Assembly: GCF_014858725.1 (NCBI RefSeq)
Contig: NZ_AQGV01000015.1
Coordinates: forward strand, 1,178,001 to 1,242,000
Source of the DNA: Pseudoalteromonas aurantia 208
Lineage (GTDB): Bacteria > Pseudomonadota > Gammaproteobacteria > Enterobacterales > Alteromonadaceae
Direction: 5' to 3'
Length of the DNA: 64,000 nt
Positions 37,037 to 46,537 of this stretch are shown piece after piece. A model generated the notes under the pieces. That model did no database searches. It was not told the origin of the DNA and saw nothing but the letters and a program-made list of their open reading frames with translations. Numbering within the stretch: the stretch's first letter is position 1; every line of letters starts with the position of its first letter. A program made the translations under genes and the position numbers.

Positions 37037-37199
37037 ATGTCCAATAGTGTTTTTGACTGAAAATAAACCGCCTAAGTTATAGGTAAACTGATTTTAGGTC
37101 GACGCTGGTAATCAGTTTTGATTGTGTGACTGGCTCGGTGATTGGGAAAGTTAAAAAGGTGCTGATTAGTATATCAGCTAGATTTAGAATGGAAGGTCA

Positions 37200-39884
37200 A
37201 TGAAAAGTATAGCCGAGTTGTTTCGTGTAAGTCCTGCGATTAAGTTATCGGTGTTTTTTAGCATTTTATTAATGTTGGTATCGCCCCAATCACTTGCAAA
37301 TAATGTTTATAACAAAGTCACTCATACTTTAAACCTATCATCGACTGTACAAATAAATGGTTCAACCACCGCCAACATTAGCTGGTCGCCATTAAGCGAA
37401 TTTAAAAGTGTTAATTTTTCATTTGTTAAGCTTGCTATAAAACAGGGTAATAATGGTTGGGCATATACAGACTATCGAGGTAATGGAACTTCAATTCAGT
37501 TAACGCAAGTTGGCCGTTGGTGTTTTATGCTCCGTGGCTGGGATAGTTCAGCAAATCAGTTTGGACTATTTGATGCAGAACAATGTCTCACCGTGCCACA
37601 ACCCCCATTACCTAAAACGCCGACTTTTTCATCTATGTCTAGTTATTACCCGATTAATTCTGAATTTACGCTAAGTTGGAGCAATGATAGCGCAGCTTCG
37701 TATTATCAGATTGATGGGAAAACAATATCCACTAATAGCTATACGACCAGCAGTGCTCATTATGGTCAAAAGTCTTTCTCTGTACGTGGCTGTAATATTG
37801 TGGATGTGTGTGGCCCATATAGTACGACTAGACATGTAATGGTTTATACAGGGCCAGGTGCACCAAGAACTTTAACAGCTAATCCGGCGGAAGCTGAAGT
37901 CGGTAAAGTAGTGACTCTATCGTGGACTGAGCCTGGTGGAAGTGTGCCTGGCATTAAATACAAAGTCATGCGAGAAGAACGGGTTGTTTATCAAGGGCCG
38001 TTGACGTACTTTAATGACGCCATTACCGCAGAAGGGGTGTATAATTATACGGTGCAGGCAATAAACCCGACAGGCTTAGCGGGTGGTACAAGTACCCTGT
38101 CTGTTAAAGCCGTTATTAAAGAGTACCCCCCAAAAACGCCAAATATAACCACGATTTCACTAGGTGCAAACACTTCTTATATTCCAGTCAATCAGGCGTT
38201 TGAAATTCATTGGGAGGAAGTACTCGGTGAGCAATATGAGGTAACTGAAACATTTAACGGACAAACTGTGGTTCGAGGTAGTAAATCTCCAATCAGAATC
38301 GCCGGACATAGCCAATATGGCCAATATACATATACTATTCGTGCATACAATTCAAAAGGGTCAGAGTCAGCTCAGCAGCCGGTAAAAATATATACAGGGC
38401 CAGGTGCACCAAAATTCTTTGTAGCAACACCTGCAAATGTAGAAGTAGGCAAAAGCGTGACTTTATCATGGGGTACTCCTGGTGGAAGTGTGCCAGGTAT
38501 TAAATATAAAGTGACGCGAGACGAGACGATTGTTTATGAAGGTGAATCAAAAAAGTTTAGTGAGGTAATAAGTGCTGCCGGTACATATAACTACCATGTA
38601 CAGGCAATTAACCCGAATAATTTAGCGGGTGGTACAAGCTCGTTATCAGTTGGTGCTGCATTTGAAATTAAGACTCCTGAACTACGAATTAGCTCCGGTG
38701 GAGAAAGTACCCTCTATATTCCAGTTAGTACGCCATTTAATATTGATTGGACCAAGGTCAGCGGTGAGGGTTATACATTAACAGAACGTCATAATTCGTC
38801 GGATGAACAAGAGTTAGGGTCAGAGCCTGTTGTTGGGCGGGTTATTAATAGCTATGGACACTATACTTACCGACTTGAAGCAAAGAATGCGCTGGGGTCT
38901 AAAGTCAGTGAAAAGCGTGTATATGTCTATACGTCACCGGGTGCACCCAGAGTCTCTAGCTTATTTATGACGGTTGCCACAGGCGTTAACTTTTCACTAG
39001 AGTGGCATCGTCCTGGTGGCTTGGTTTCAGGGGGGTACTATAAAGTAGCTCATAATGGGAAAGAGCTATATAGCGGCGAGTCAACCTCCTATACACCGCC
39101 AAAACATGACGTAGTTGGTACATACATTTATAAGATAAGTGCATGCAACCCTGATCTTGCATGTACAGAGCTTAATTATAAAGTCATTGTTAAAGAGTTC
39201 GACCTTTTGCTTAAAATAGAGGCACCAGATAAGGCATTTTTGCACTCTCGCGAAGAAATCACGTGGCAGTTTATAAAGCCACAAAAAAATCGATTTGAAA
39301 CGTCGTTATCTGTATTAAAACCGGGCAGTAATAAAAAAGCGGTTGTTGCGACGCAAAATAATAGCGCACTAGGAAAGGTTGACTATACATTTGATGCGCC
39401 AGGTGTGTATCGTTTTTACGCGCAAGCATGCGGACTAGCACAGAGTAAGGTGCTTGTACCCGTCACCGCAAACGCGATACTTATTCCGGTACTAAGCGAT
39501 AAACCAGACAAAAATGTATGCGGAGAAATTGAACTATCTGAAGTGCAAGTTGACGTATTGAACACTGAATTTTCGTTTGAAAATGACGGTAGTAAGCTGA
39601 CATGGTCCGCAGTCGCAGGAGCAACCAGCTTTGAGATTGAAAGTGCAGTATGTGCAAGCAGCTGCGATGACCTATCAGCACTGAATTGGACTCCGCTGGC
39701 AAATTTACCGGGCGGTCAATCGAGCTATAACTTAAATCAAAGTGGTCACCGTTTATACCATATTAAGGTATGTTTTAGTGACGGGAAGTGTTCAAGTTGG
39801 ATCTATCCAATGGAAAAAAAGAAGAGCGTGATCTTTATACATACGGACTTATTGGGCAGCCCTGTGGCAGAGACTAAGGAGTAA
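37200..39884 (+). CDS. Secreted Ig-like repeat protein ending in an RHS 'HTDLLGSPVAET' motif
   Basis: The 894-residue protein has 'GGAAGG' before the ATG and a signal peptide ending 'LLMLVSPQSLA'. The body is a string of beta-rich Ig/FN3-like domains. Two units of about 180 residues are near-duplicates ('YTGPGAP', 'GGSVPGIKYKV', 'VQAIN', 'LAGGTS'), and a third diverged copy begins 'YTSPGAPRVSS'. The C-terminus reads 'VIFIHTDLLGSPVAETKE' and stops. That motif normally opens the last part of an RHS core, so the protein looks like an RHS polypeptide cut exactly there. Four bases separate it from the RHS gene, whose ribosome-binding site (AAGGAG) is made by its last codons. No enzymatic domain is visible. 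Confidence 0.75.
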   Translation: MKSIAELFRVSPAIKLSVFFSILLMLVSPQSLANNVYNKVTHTLNLSSTVQINGSTTANISWSPLSEFKSVNFSFVKLAIKQGNNGWAYTDYRGNGTSIQLTQVGRWCFMLRGWDSSANQFGLFDAEQCLTVPQPPLPKTPTFSSMSSYYPINSEFTLSWSNDSAASYYQIDGKTISTNSYTTSSAHYGQKSFSVRGCNIVDVCGPYSTTRHVMVYTGPGAPRTLTANPAEAEVGKVVTLSWTEPGGSVPGIKYKVMREERVVYQGPLTYFNDAITAEGVYNYTVQAINPTGLAGGTSTLSVKAVIKEYPPKTPNITTISLGANTSYIPVNQAFEIHWEEVLGEQYEVTETFNGQTVVRGSKSPIRIAGHSQYGQYTYTIRAYNSKGSESAQQPVKIYTGPGAPKFFVATPANVEVGKSVTLSWGTPGGSVPGIKYKVTRDETIVYEGESKKFSEVISAAGTYNYHVQAINPNNLAGGTSSLSVGAAFEIKTPELRISSGGESTLYIPVSTPFNIDWTKVSGEGYTLTERHNSSDEQELGSEPVVGRVINSYGHYTYRLEAKNALGSKVSEKRVYVYTSPGAPRVSSLFMTVATGVNFSLEWHRPGGLVSGGYYKVAHNGKELYSGESTSYTPPKHDVVGTYIYKISACNPDLACTELNYKVIVKEFDLLLKIEAPDKAFLHSREEITWQFIKPQKNRFETSLSVLKPGSNKKAVVATQNNSALGKVDYTFDAPGVYRFYAQACGLAQSKVLVPVTANAILIPVLSDKPDKNVCGEIELSEVQVDVLNTEFSFENDGSKLTWSAVAGATSFEIESAVCASSCDDLSALNWTPLANLPGGQSSYNLNQSGHRLYHIKVCFSDGKCSSWIYPMEKKKSVIFIHTDLLGSPVAETKE

Positions 39885-39888
39885 TTAC

Positions 39889-42800
39889 ATGACATATAAT
39901 AAATTATATAGCTTAATGGTTAAAGGATGCTGTTTAAGCTGGGCACTTAATATGGGTTCTGCGCTAGCTGATACAGGGATCATACCTCCATCGGCGAAAG
40001 ATAAACAAGCCAGTGAACAGACTTTATTAAAAAATCACATTAGTGACTTTCCAACCGAACGTATTTCTATCCAAGGTTTGAAGTTAGAACACACGTTTGT
40101 AACTGGTAGAATTCCGTTTCCAAGCGGAAAAGAAGTGGTTGTTGGCTATAAAGTTAAAGGTTTTAGAAATGGTGCGGTATTTCCATTTTTTGGTTTTGAT
40201 GAAAGCCGACATGGGTTTAAGCTTATAGGCACCACGAGTAAGGTTGGTCAACGTTCAATAAAAACTATGGGATGTTTGGGTGCTGTTGCAGGCATTGATT
40301 TTCAAACAACGAGTGACACAGGGCGTCAATCATCTGCTCCGCAAGGGTCAACAGCGGGTACACGGTCGACACAAGATTTAGCGGTATTTCAAGGCGGTGC
40401 AGTACTTAGATGTGACAGCAATGCAAAACCGATGGTGTTATACCCTGATGGCATGCAAGTGAAGTTTGGTGCAAAACAAGTTGACGGTAACTACTTAAGG
40501 TGGCCGTTAGAGTCGTTACAAGATCAGTTTGGTAACAGTGTTTCAGTCTCTGGAGGAAAACTCACAATTGGTAATATCACCTCTGAATTAGGCTTTGATA
40601 CAAAAGGGTTACTAGAGAGCATCACGCTGACAGATGACACTGACACGTATGTGACGAATTTTTATTACGATGCTCTTAATCAAATCGATTATGTTTTAGA
40701 TGCTGAAAAGCAAAGAACCGACTTTACTCATACCGGTGTTTATACTGGGGGGGGAACATCGATAAAAAGTATCACATTACCCTCTAAATTAAAGGTCACG
40801 TACGATTATGCTGGTTATTGGGAGGGAAGCCGAAATAGCCTAACGGTTACCGCTAAAGATATCACAGGACCTAATGTTGCCCCGCGTAGTTTTATTTATC
40901 GTCGAGTGAACCCAGAAGTAGGCTACCCAGGTGCTGCTGGGCATCGAGTTTGGGTATATGAATATGCAAAGGATGATAATGGCAATAATGTTGTTACCGA
41001 AAATGGCGTAAGCGATGTTTACTATATTCATGGTTCTGATTACCACGGTAAAATATATAAACGAGAGCGTTATTATGGTCCCAATGAAACAGGTATGGAA
41101 CTGCACTCTAAGTGGGAGCAACAGAGTCTCTTACTTAGGCAAGAAGTTCTTTGGGAACAAGCGAGTGTAGGTACAGAGTTGTGCTTAAAGCAGCTTAATC
41201 CGCCATATTATGAGTTTGCATATATCAATGGTTGTAAGGTGGTTCGCAAGAAGCGTGAATATACCAGCTATAAAATGGAGGGTGGTTATGATACCTATGG
41301 GACTCATTATAAAAAATATGAAGCGTTTAATTTACCTTGGGAAGTGCAACATACACGTTTTAGTAGCACAACACTGCCAACTGAAGACATTACAAATATG
41401 CAATTTCAGGGGGATAGTAAATATATAAAGTATGGCTATACGAGCAGCACTGCTAGCAGACTCATTGGTAACGTATCATCAGTATGGGTGTCTGAAACAG
41501 ATGTTGCGAGTAAGTACACTCAAGTATCGAAGACGAGCTATCATTTTGGCCGCCCAAAGGAAGTATACAAATTCGGTTTGTTACAGAGTACAAGTAGCTA
41601 CCATAGCCACGGCGGCCTAAAATCTATTCATTACAATGTGTTACAAGATACGAATACGCTAAATCGAAACCAACATTTTGACAGTACCTATTACGGCAAT
41701 GTGCCGGAAAACACAACTTCTCGTAGACCACATAGCAATAACACTATGTCAATCAAGCAAGTTGCAAATGGGCTGGGATGGGTCACATCAGTTAATAACT
41801 TTAATGGAGGGATTACGTCAACGACATTTGATAAGTTAGGGCGTGTTGCTTCTAAACAGAGTATTCGTGACATCGCGAGGGATATTGACTGGCAAGGTGA
41901 GTTAGTTGAGTGGCCAAGTGCGGTTAAACAAGTAATAACAACATGTGTTCTTAACACTGAAAAAACGGCCTGTACCAACGATCAAACCTTTAAAGTGGTT
42001 AAGCACTTTGATGCGAATATGAACACTATTAAGCAGGAATGGCATGATTTAGTGAACACTCAGGCGACGACAAGTAGTCGATATCAGCGCTTTGAATACA
42101 ATAAGTATGGTCAGGTCACATTTGCATCGAATATTTCTACATCAAACGCTGAAACATTGGGCACTCATACTGATTATGATGAGAGCCGACGCAAGAAAAG
42201 TGTGACTCAAGATGGTCGAGGCACAGTGCATTTCACATACCTTACAGGTAATAAAATCAAGGTGACAGATGCACGTAATCACACAACGACCACTACGTAT
42301 GAAGCATTTATAGCCCCAACATATGAGCTGGTGAACAAACTTGAATCACCTAATGGTTTGGTAACAAATACAGAATTAGATGCTTTTGGTTTAGCGCACA
42401 AAGTGTCGCAAATAGGTAAAGATCAAGATGGTAAACTTACCACTTTTACCGAAGAGCGTAAGTTCAATGAGTATAAGCAACTCTGTTTGGTAATTAGAAA
42501 AGATGTAGGCAATGTACTCATTGGGCGAAATGCACTAGGCGAAGCGACGTGGAAGAAATTTGGCAGTTCTGCAACCGAGTGTGTAGATGAAGCGCCCGCT
42601 GGGAGTGTATTTTTTACCTATGATAATGTTGGCAGTATAAGAACAGTTGATTATGTAGATGACAAACTTGATAAAACTTATAGTTATGATAGAAATAGTA
42701 ACTTAACAGAGTTAGTGGTAGGTGATGTGACGCATACCTACAGCTACAACAATCAAGACTTACTTGAAAAAGAGACATTGCAATTAGTAGGTGAGCAACC

Positions 42801-44466
42801 GCTGGTACTAGATTATAGATATAATGCAGCCAAACATATACAACAACAAGTGTACCCAGATAACACCATTGTTGAATTTGACCCTAATGGGTTTGGTAAA
42901 GCGCAATCAGTCACCGCGGTGACCAGTGAGGGAACTGAACTACAGGTATTTGCATCCGATGTTGAATATTACGTTAATGGTGCAATCAGTGGGTTTACTT
43001 ATGGTAATGGTGTAAAACACAGTTTATCGTTTTATGATGATAGTCAACGTCCTAAAGCATTATCAGATAAACAAGGTAATGCCCATTTAGTCCACCTATC
43101 TTATAGTTATGATAATAATGACAATATTACAAAAATTCTTGATGGTGCCAACACGTCGGCGTACAGCTTAACAAATCTAAAGTATGACAGTTTAGATAGG
43201 CTGACAGCGACCACGGGAGGCCAAAGTATAGGCTCTAGCGCCTTAGAGTATGATGACTTCGGCAACATTCTAAAATACTCCAGTAAAGGCAGAGCTCTGT
43301 CTTATACGTACAATGCTAAAAATCAACTTTCGTCGGTTTCTGGTATATCAGGAAAATATGACAATATTCAGTATGATAGCCGTGGAAACATTAAACACAA
43401 TGGCGCTTTTGCATTGCAGTTTAATGATGCTAACCAGCTAAAGTCAGCCAAAGGAAACACCTATGTATATGATGGGCACAATTATCGTGTGATCAGTAAT
43501 GATAATAATGGGAAGTCTTATAGTTTTTATAGCAAATCAGGTGTGCTGGTCTATCAAGAGACTTCAGAGAATTTATCGCTTGAAGGCACAAACAATATAT
43601 ATCTCAGTGGTAAATTAATAGCAAAATATGGTGATGTACAACCAAAAACGCTAGCTGAGAGTAAACAGCATTATAAACCTTTTGGTGAAACCATTAATGC
43701 AGCACAAGATGATATTGGGTTTACGGGGCACAAATTTGATACCGATTTGAATTTAAGCTATATGCAGGCACGATACTATGATCCAGTCATAGGTCGTTTC
43801 TATTCGAATGACCCTATTGGGTTCCGCGATATGCATAGCTTTAATCGTTATGTGTATGCGAATAATAATCCGTATAAGTATATTGATCCTACAGGTATGT
43901 TCGTGGTGTACTATGGTGGCACTGGTAGTGGCAATGCAGGCGTAAGTGGAGCTGGTGCTATAGGGTCTTTTGTAGACATTTCGTTTGATGGACTTGAATG
44001 GGGAGTTTATTCATCAATTGAAGGCGGAGCCCACAGTGGGTTACCTGGTGTGTCAGGTGGTGTTGAATTTGGTTTTTTTACAGGAAAATGGCAAAAAGCT
44101 ATGACCGGTGAATATGTATTGGCCGGTGCCGAAGCTAAGGCTTTGGCTGGTGGGTCTGTAGCGGGAGTAATGACGGTTGGGAAAGATCCTGAATACGGTG
44201 TGCAAGTATCATTATTTGGAGGGACACCAAATGCTGCTGGCTTCATGCATAGAGGGTATGGAGAAGCGACAGATATTGGAGGTGTTAATTTCAAGAAGTT
44301 AGGTGAATTAATCGATGCAACTGTTGACGATTTAATAGACGCAGCAGCGCAGCCTATGGGTCAGACAGCACCCAACCCAACAGGGAAAGGAAGTAGACCA
44401 GGCTTTAGAAATAGCCTCTCTCACCGTGGAAATATGACAAAGAGAAAACAAGGTTCGAGTAGATGA
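39889..44466 (+). CDS. Secreted RHS/YD-repeat protein with variable C-terminal domain (putative polymorphic toxin)
   Basis: A 1525-residue protein. The signal peptide ends 'NMGSALA'. An N-terminal region (30-200) is followed by many YD repeats ('YDALNQIDYV', 'FDKLGRVASKQ', 'YNSLDRL'-type units) and the RHS-associated core 'YMQARYYDPVIGRFYSNDPI' with 'GFRDMHSFNRYVYANNNP'. The core ends with 'DPTG' near residue 1336, the usual boundary before an effector. The remaining 189 residues are Gly-rich ('GVSGGVEFGFFTGKW', 'VSLFGGTPNAAGFMHRGYGE') with a basic tail, and match no toxin I know. Just before the core, 'IAKYGD' leads to 'YKPFGET' without the expected 'HTD.LGSPVAET'. Its stop overlaps the next ATG. 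Confidence 0.85.
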   Translation: MTYNKLYSLMVKGCCLSWALNMGSALADTGIIPPSAKDKQASEQTLLKNHISDFPTERISIQGLKLEHTFVTGRIPFPSGKEVVVGYKVKGFRNGAVFPFFGFDESRHGFKLIGTTSKVGQRSIKTMGCLGAVAGIDFQTTSDTGRQSSAPQGSTAGTRSTQDLAVFQGGAVLRCDSNAKPMVLYPDGMQVKFGAKQVDGNYLRWPLESLQDQFGNSVSVSGGKLTIGNITSELGFDTKGLLESITLTDDTDTYVTNFYYDALNQIDYVLDAEKQRTDFTHTGVYTGGGTSIKSITLPSKLKVTYDYAGYWEGSRNSLTVTAKDITGPNVAPRSFIYRRVNPEVGYPGAAGHRVWVYEYAKDDNGNNVVTENGVSDVYYIHGSDYHGKIYKRERYYGPNETGMELHSKWEQQSLLLRQEVLWEQASVGTELCLKQLNPPYYEFAYINGCKVVRKKREYTSYKMEGGYDTYGTHYKKYEAFNLPWEVQHTRFSSTTLPTEDITNMQFQGDSKYIKYGYTSSTASRLIGNVSSVWVSETDVASKYTQVSKTSYHFGRPKEVYKFGLLQSTSSYHSHGGLKSIHYNVLQDTNTLNRNQHFDSTYYGNVPENTTSRRPHSNNTMSIKQVANGLGWVTSVNNFNGGITSTTFDKLGRVASKQSIRDIARDIDWQGELVEWPSAVKQVITTCVLNTEKTACTNDQTFKVVKHFDANMNTIKQEWHDLVNTQATTSSRYQRFEYNKYGQVTFASNISTSNAETLGTHTDYDESRRKKSVTQDGRGTVHFTYLTGNKIKVTDARNHTTTTTYEAFIAPTYELVNKLESPNGLVTNTELDAFGLAHKVSQIGKDQDGKLTTFTEERKFNEYKQLCLVIRKDVGNVLIGRNALGEATWKKFGSSATECVDEAPAGSVFFTYDNVGSIRTVDYVDDKLDKTYSYDRNSNLTELVVGDVTHTYSYNNQDLLEKETLQLVGEQPLVLDYRYNAAKHIQQQVYPDNTIVEFDPNGFGKAQSVTAVTSEGTELQVFASDVEYYVNGAISGFTYGNGVKHSLSFYDDSQRPKALSDKQGNAHLVHLSYSYDNNDNITKILDGANTSAYSLTNLKYDSLDRLTATTGGQSIGSSALEYDDFGNILKYSSKGRALSYTYNAKNQLSSVSGISGKYDNIQYDSRGNIKHNGAFALQFNDANQLKSAKGNTYVYDGHNYRVISNDNNGKSYSFYSKSGVLVYQETSENLSLEGTNNIYLSGKLIAKYGDVQPKTLAESKQHYKPFGETINAAQDDIGFTGHKFDTDLNLSYMQARYYDPVIGRFYSNDPIGFRDMHSFNRYVYANNNPYKYIDPTGMFVVYYGGTGSGNAGVSGAGAIGSFVDISFDGLEWGVYSSIEGGAHSGLPGVSGGVEFGFFTGKWQKAMTGEYVLAGAEAKALAGGSVAGVMTVGKDPEYGVQVSLFGGTPNAAGFMHRGYGEATDIGGVNFKKLGELIDATVDDLIDAAAQPMGQTAPNPTGKGSRPGFRNSLSHRGNMTKRKQGSSR

Positions 44467-44921
44467 ATACCAAGTTAGGTACAGCGGTAAAAGTATTTAT
44501 AATCACATATATGATTTATATTTTCTACACCATCGTCGTAGGGAAAGTGGAAAGTGGCAAAGCGTTTGAATTAATGAAATCATCAAATTTTACTACCTTT
44601 GAAGTATCTAATTCTCGTTTTCTCAGTGACAAAACTGGTTTTAGGCTTTATAGAGACAAAGAAACGCTTAGCTCGATAAATATGTGTATCAAAAAGCTTG
44701 AGCAAGTACCGGATTATAGGGTCGGGAAGTTAAAGGTTGAAAAAACAGCGGTATTATCCAATGAGAAATATAAACATAAGTTTAATATACATTATTATGA
44801 AAATGGTATTGTGCTGCTTGGGGGCGGTTACATTCTCAAAGATCTATTGACTAATAAAGTGAAAAATGTGGGGGGGAAAGTCTTTAAATCTGAATGCCTA
44901 TATCATACGATTAATTTGTAG
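44463..44921 (+). CDS. Small membrane-anchored protein, candidate immunity protein to the RHS C-terminal domain
   Basis: A 152-residue protein whose ATG overlaps the RHS stop by 4 bases (ATGA), so translation is coupled. Residues 8-26 form one hydrophobic helix ('AVKVFIITYMIYIFYTIVV'), followed by a mixed alpha/beta domain with 'GFRLYRDKETLSSINMC' and 'HYYENGIVLLGGG'. No family is recognised. Position, size and coupling are those of immunity genes behind polymorphic toxins; the membrane anchor with a probable periplasmic body would suit protection against an effector acting there. Function is inference from context. Confidence 0.6.
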   Translation: MNTKLGTAVKVFIITYMIYIFYTIVVGKVESGKAFELMKSSNFTTFEVSNSRFLSDKTGFRLYRDKETLSSINMCIKKLEQVPDYRVGKLKVEKTAVLSNEKYKHKFNIHYYENGIVLLGGGYILKDLLTNKVKNVGGKVFKSECLYHTINL

Positions 44922-45045
44922 GCTTTTAACTTTAAAAAATTTAGATTAGGAAAAGGACAAAACTAAGAAAGTACAGGCATAAGTTTCTTGCACAATTGGG
45001 TTAGTTAACGACTATTGATATATCCAGCTTTTGTGAGTAATTAAA

Positions 45046-45195
45046 ATGACAAGCGCAAGGAATGCTTTAATTGATTTGTCTGCAACGCCTTATTACCATT
45101 TAATAGCACGGTGTGTATGCCGTGCTTTTTTGTGGGGAGTTACACAATGATTCACAGAGGTTTAGTATCGCGTTGTGTGCAACATTGAAATTATG
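45046..45195 (+). pseudogene. Remnant of a RAYT/IS200-like (Y1) transposase
   Basis: From ATG 45046 a 34-codon frame reads 'MTSARNALIDLSATPYYHLI' then 'ARCVCRAFLWGVTQ' and stops at 45150. This is the start of stand-alone REP-associated transposases ('..L..LS.TPYYH..SRCVRRAFLCG'). After the stop, a neighbouring frame gives 'HRGLVSRCVQH', which could correspond to the next 'EHRR.WI..R' segment. The HUH motif, catalytic Tyr and the rest are missing. It is a 5' fragment with a frameshift, located between the RHS locus and the fibrinogen-like gene. Confidence 0.6.
45105..45131 (+). terminator. Terminator-like hairpin inside the transposase remnant
   Basis: AGCACGG and CCGTGCT form a 7-bp stem with an 8-base loop, followed by six T residues. 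It could end the RHS operon transcript, but the same bases encode 'ARCVCRAFL' of the transposase remnant, so the shape may be partly coincidental. Confidence 0.45.
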
Positions 45196-45231
45196 TAATA
45201 TTCCTTTTTAAATAGTAGTTAAGGAATTAGC

Positions 45232-46278
45232 ATGAACATTTTATGGACTTCACTATCTCTCACTATATTAAGTGGCACTGTACACGCGGAGCAAATAAAA
45301 ACACGGTTTGAAGGTGTATATAATTTAAAAATAGACCATGAGCATAATGGTGCTTTATTTAATGAAGTCGCTACAGATTATGTTTTTCAAGGATTTAACT
45401 CTCACTTTATTGCAACATCTAATAACAAGATAGTTTCAGGCTCGACCAGCGACAATGGCGTGAGTATTCAGTTTGAAATAAGTAAGCTAAATACTGGGCA
45501 AAATCAATATTTCTCAGGTCATAAAACAAGCAATGGTGGCTATCAAGGTAGCTGGCATAGTGATGATGGCAGTTCAGGAGATTGGGGCTTAGTAAATTAT
45601 AAACAGCAAGTTTTTACCACCTGTAAACAAATTTTAGATTCAGGCGCCAGTATCGGCGATGGTGTCTACGAGTTAGTGGATGACAATAATGACCCTATGT
45701 CTGCTTATTGTGACATGACATCCAATGGCGGTGGCTGGACATTAGTTGGGAGTTATCCGAATACGGCACCAGGGGGTATTAAACGTATCTCTGAATATGG
45801 CCAAATACCAGAAACGAACCCAAGTGGGCCAACCCAACTTTGGATGTATCCAGGTACGCTCGCCAAGTTCAGTGATGCAAAAGAGCAGATTGCCTGCAAT
45901 GTTGGTGAATTATGTGACACTGGAAAACAAGTATTTGCCGATAATCTAACGGCCCATGAACTTGAGCTTGTTCGTTACTCATGGGGTTATCTTGACCGCG
46001 GTGAATACATGCCAAAACTGGTGGATGTTCCTTCATGTAGAACTGATTATAATGATGCTACAACGTTAAGAACAGGATGTGTAAACCCTGCTTATTTAGA
46101 GTGGAACGACACGGTTTATCGCAGTACTTACCAAATTGGGTGGCAAATTGATTTATATGGCACAACACACTGTTGGGTAGCACGTGGTGAATATAAATCG
46201 GGAGGCTTAGGTTCAACAAGGTGTGCGACTAACGCTGAGCCAAATGGCACAACTTTTGCGCTTCTGTGGATGCGTTAA
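45232..46278 (+). CDS. Secreted protein with fibrinogen-like C-terminal domain
   Basis: A 348-residue protein with 'AAGGAA' before the ATG and a signal peptide ending 'LSGTVHAEQ'. Residues 20-125 form a beta-rich domain with no known name ('YNLKIDHEHNG', 'GYQGSWHSDDG'). From about residue 133, 'CKQILDSGASIGDGVYELVD' and 'AYCDMTSNGGGWTLVG' are the opening of a fibrinogen beta/gamma-type (FReD) module, a fold that usually binds acetylated sugars. Six further Cys follow. A role in surface binding or defence is possible but unproven; it is the only gene between the transposase remnant and the MITE. Confidence 0.78.
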   Translation: MNILWTSLSLTILSGTVHAEQIKTRFEGVYNLKIDHEHNGALFNEVATDYVFQGFNSHFIATSNNKIVSGSTSDNGVSIQFEISKLNTGQNQYFSGHKTSNGGYQGSWHSDDGSSGDWGLVNYKQQVFTTCKQILDSGASIGDGVYELVDDNNDPMSAYCDMTSNGGGWTLVGSYPNTAPGGIKRISEYGQIPETNPSGPTQLWMYPGTLAKFSDAKEQIACNVGELCDTGKQVFADNLTAHELELVRYSWGYLDRGEYMPKLVDVPSCRTDYNDATTLRTGCVNPAYLEWNDTVYRSTYQIGWQIDLYGTTHCWVARGEYKSGGLGSTRCATNAEPNGTTFALLWMR

Positions 46279-46537
46279 TCGTTGTAACTTAAGGTTGAAA
46301 TGGGTCAAATGCCTCGTTTCATAATGCTGACTACATATTTAAAGTATTATGAACTTACGGTCTGGCCCTTTTTACGTAAATAATCATAAAGAAACAGATT
46401 AAACAAATAGAGACAGCGTTCAATTTAGGTAAAAAAAAGAGCTTCGGTTACATGCGGCTTGCCGTTGTATTCGAAGAATTGTGAAGCACAGTGTATTCGT
46501 CTCCCTGACGAAGGTCAGGGTCTATGGGTGTGTAAAT
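46279..46537. other. Non-coding stretch before the first MITE copy
   Basis: No convincing gene. One perfect hairpin, CCCTGAC-GAAG-GTCAGGG (46503-46520), lies 18 bases before the MITE and may belong to another short repeat family. A 27-codon frame at about 46299 has no ribosome-binding site. Confidence 0.5.

Noticed and set aside
39882-39891. Possible frameshift joining the Ig-like and RHS genes into one
   Set aside because: The RHS gene has its own AAGGAG site and signal peptide, so two separate exported proteins are intended.
46299-46382. 27-codon frame after the fibrinogen-like gene
   Set aside because: No ribosome-binding site and no conserved pattern.
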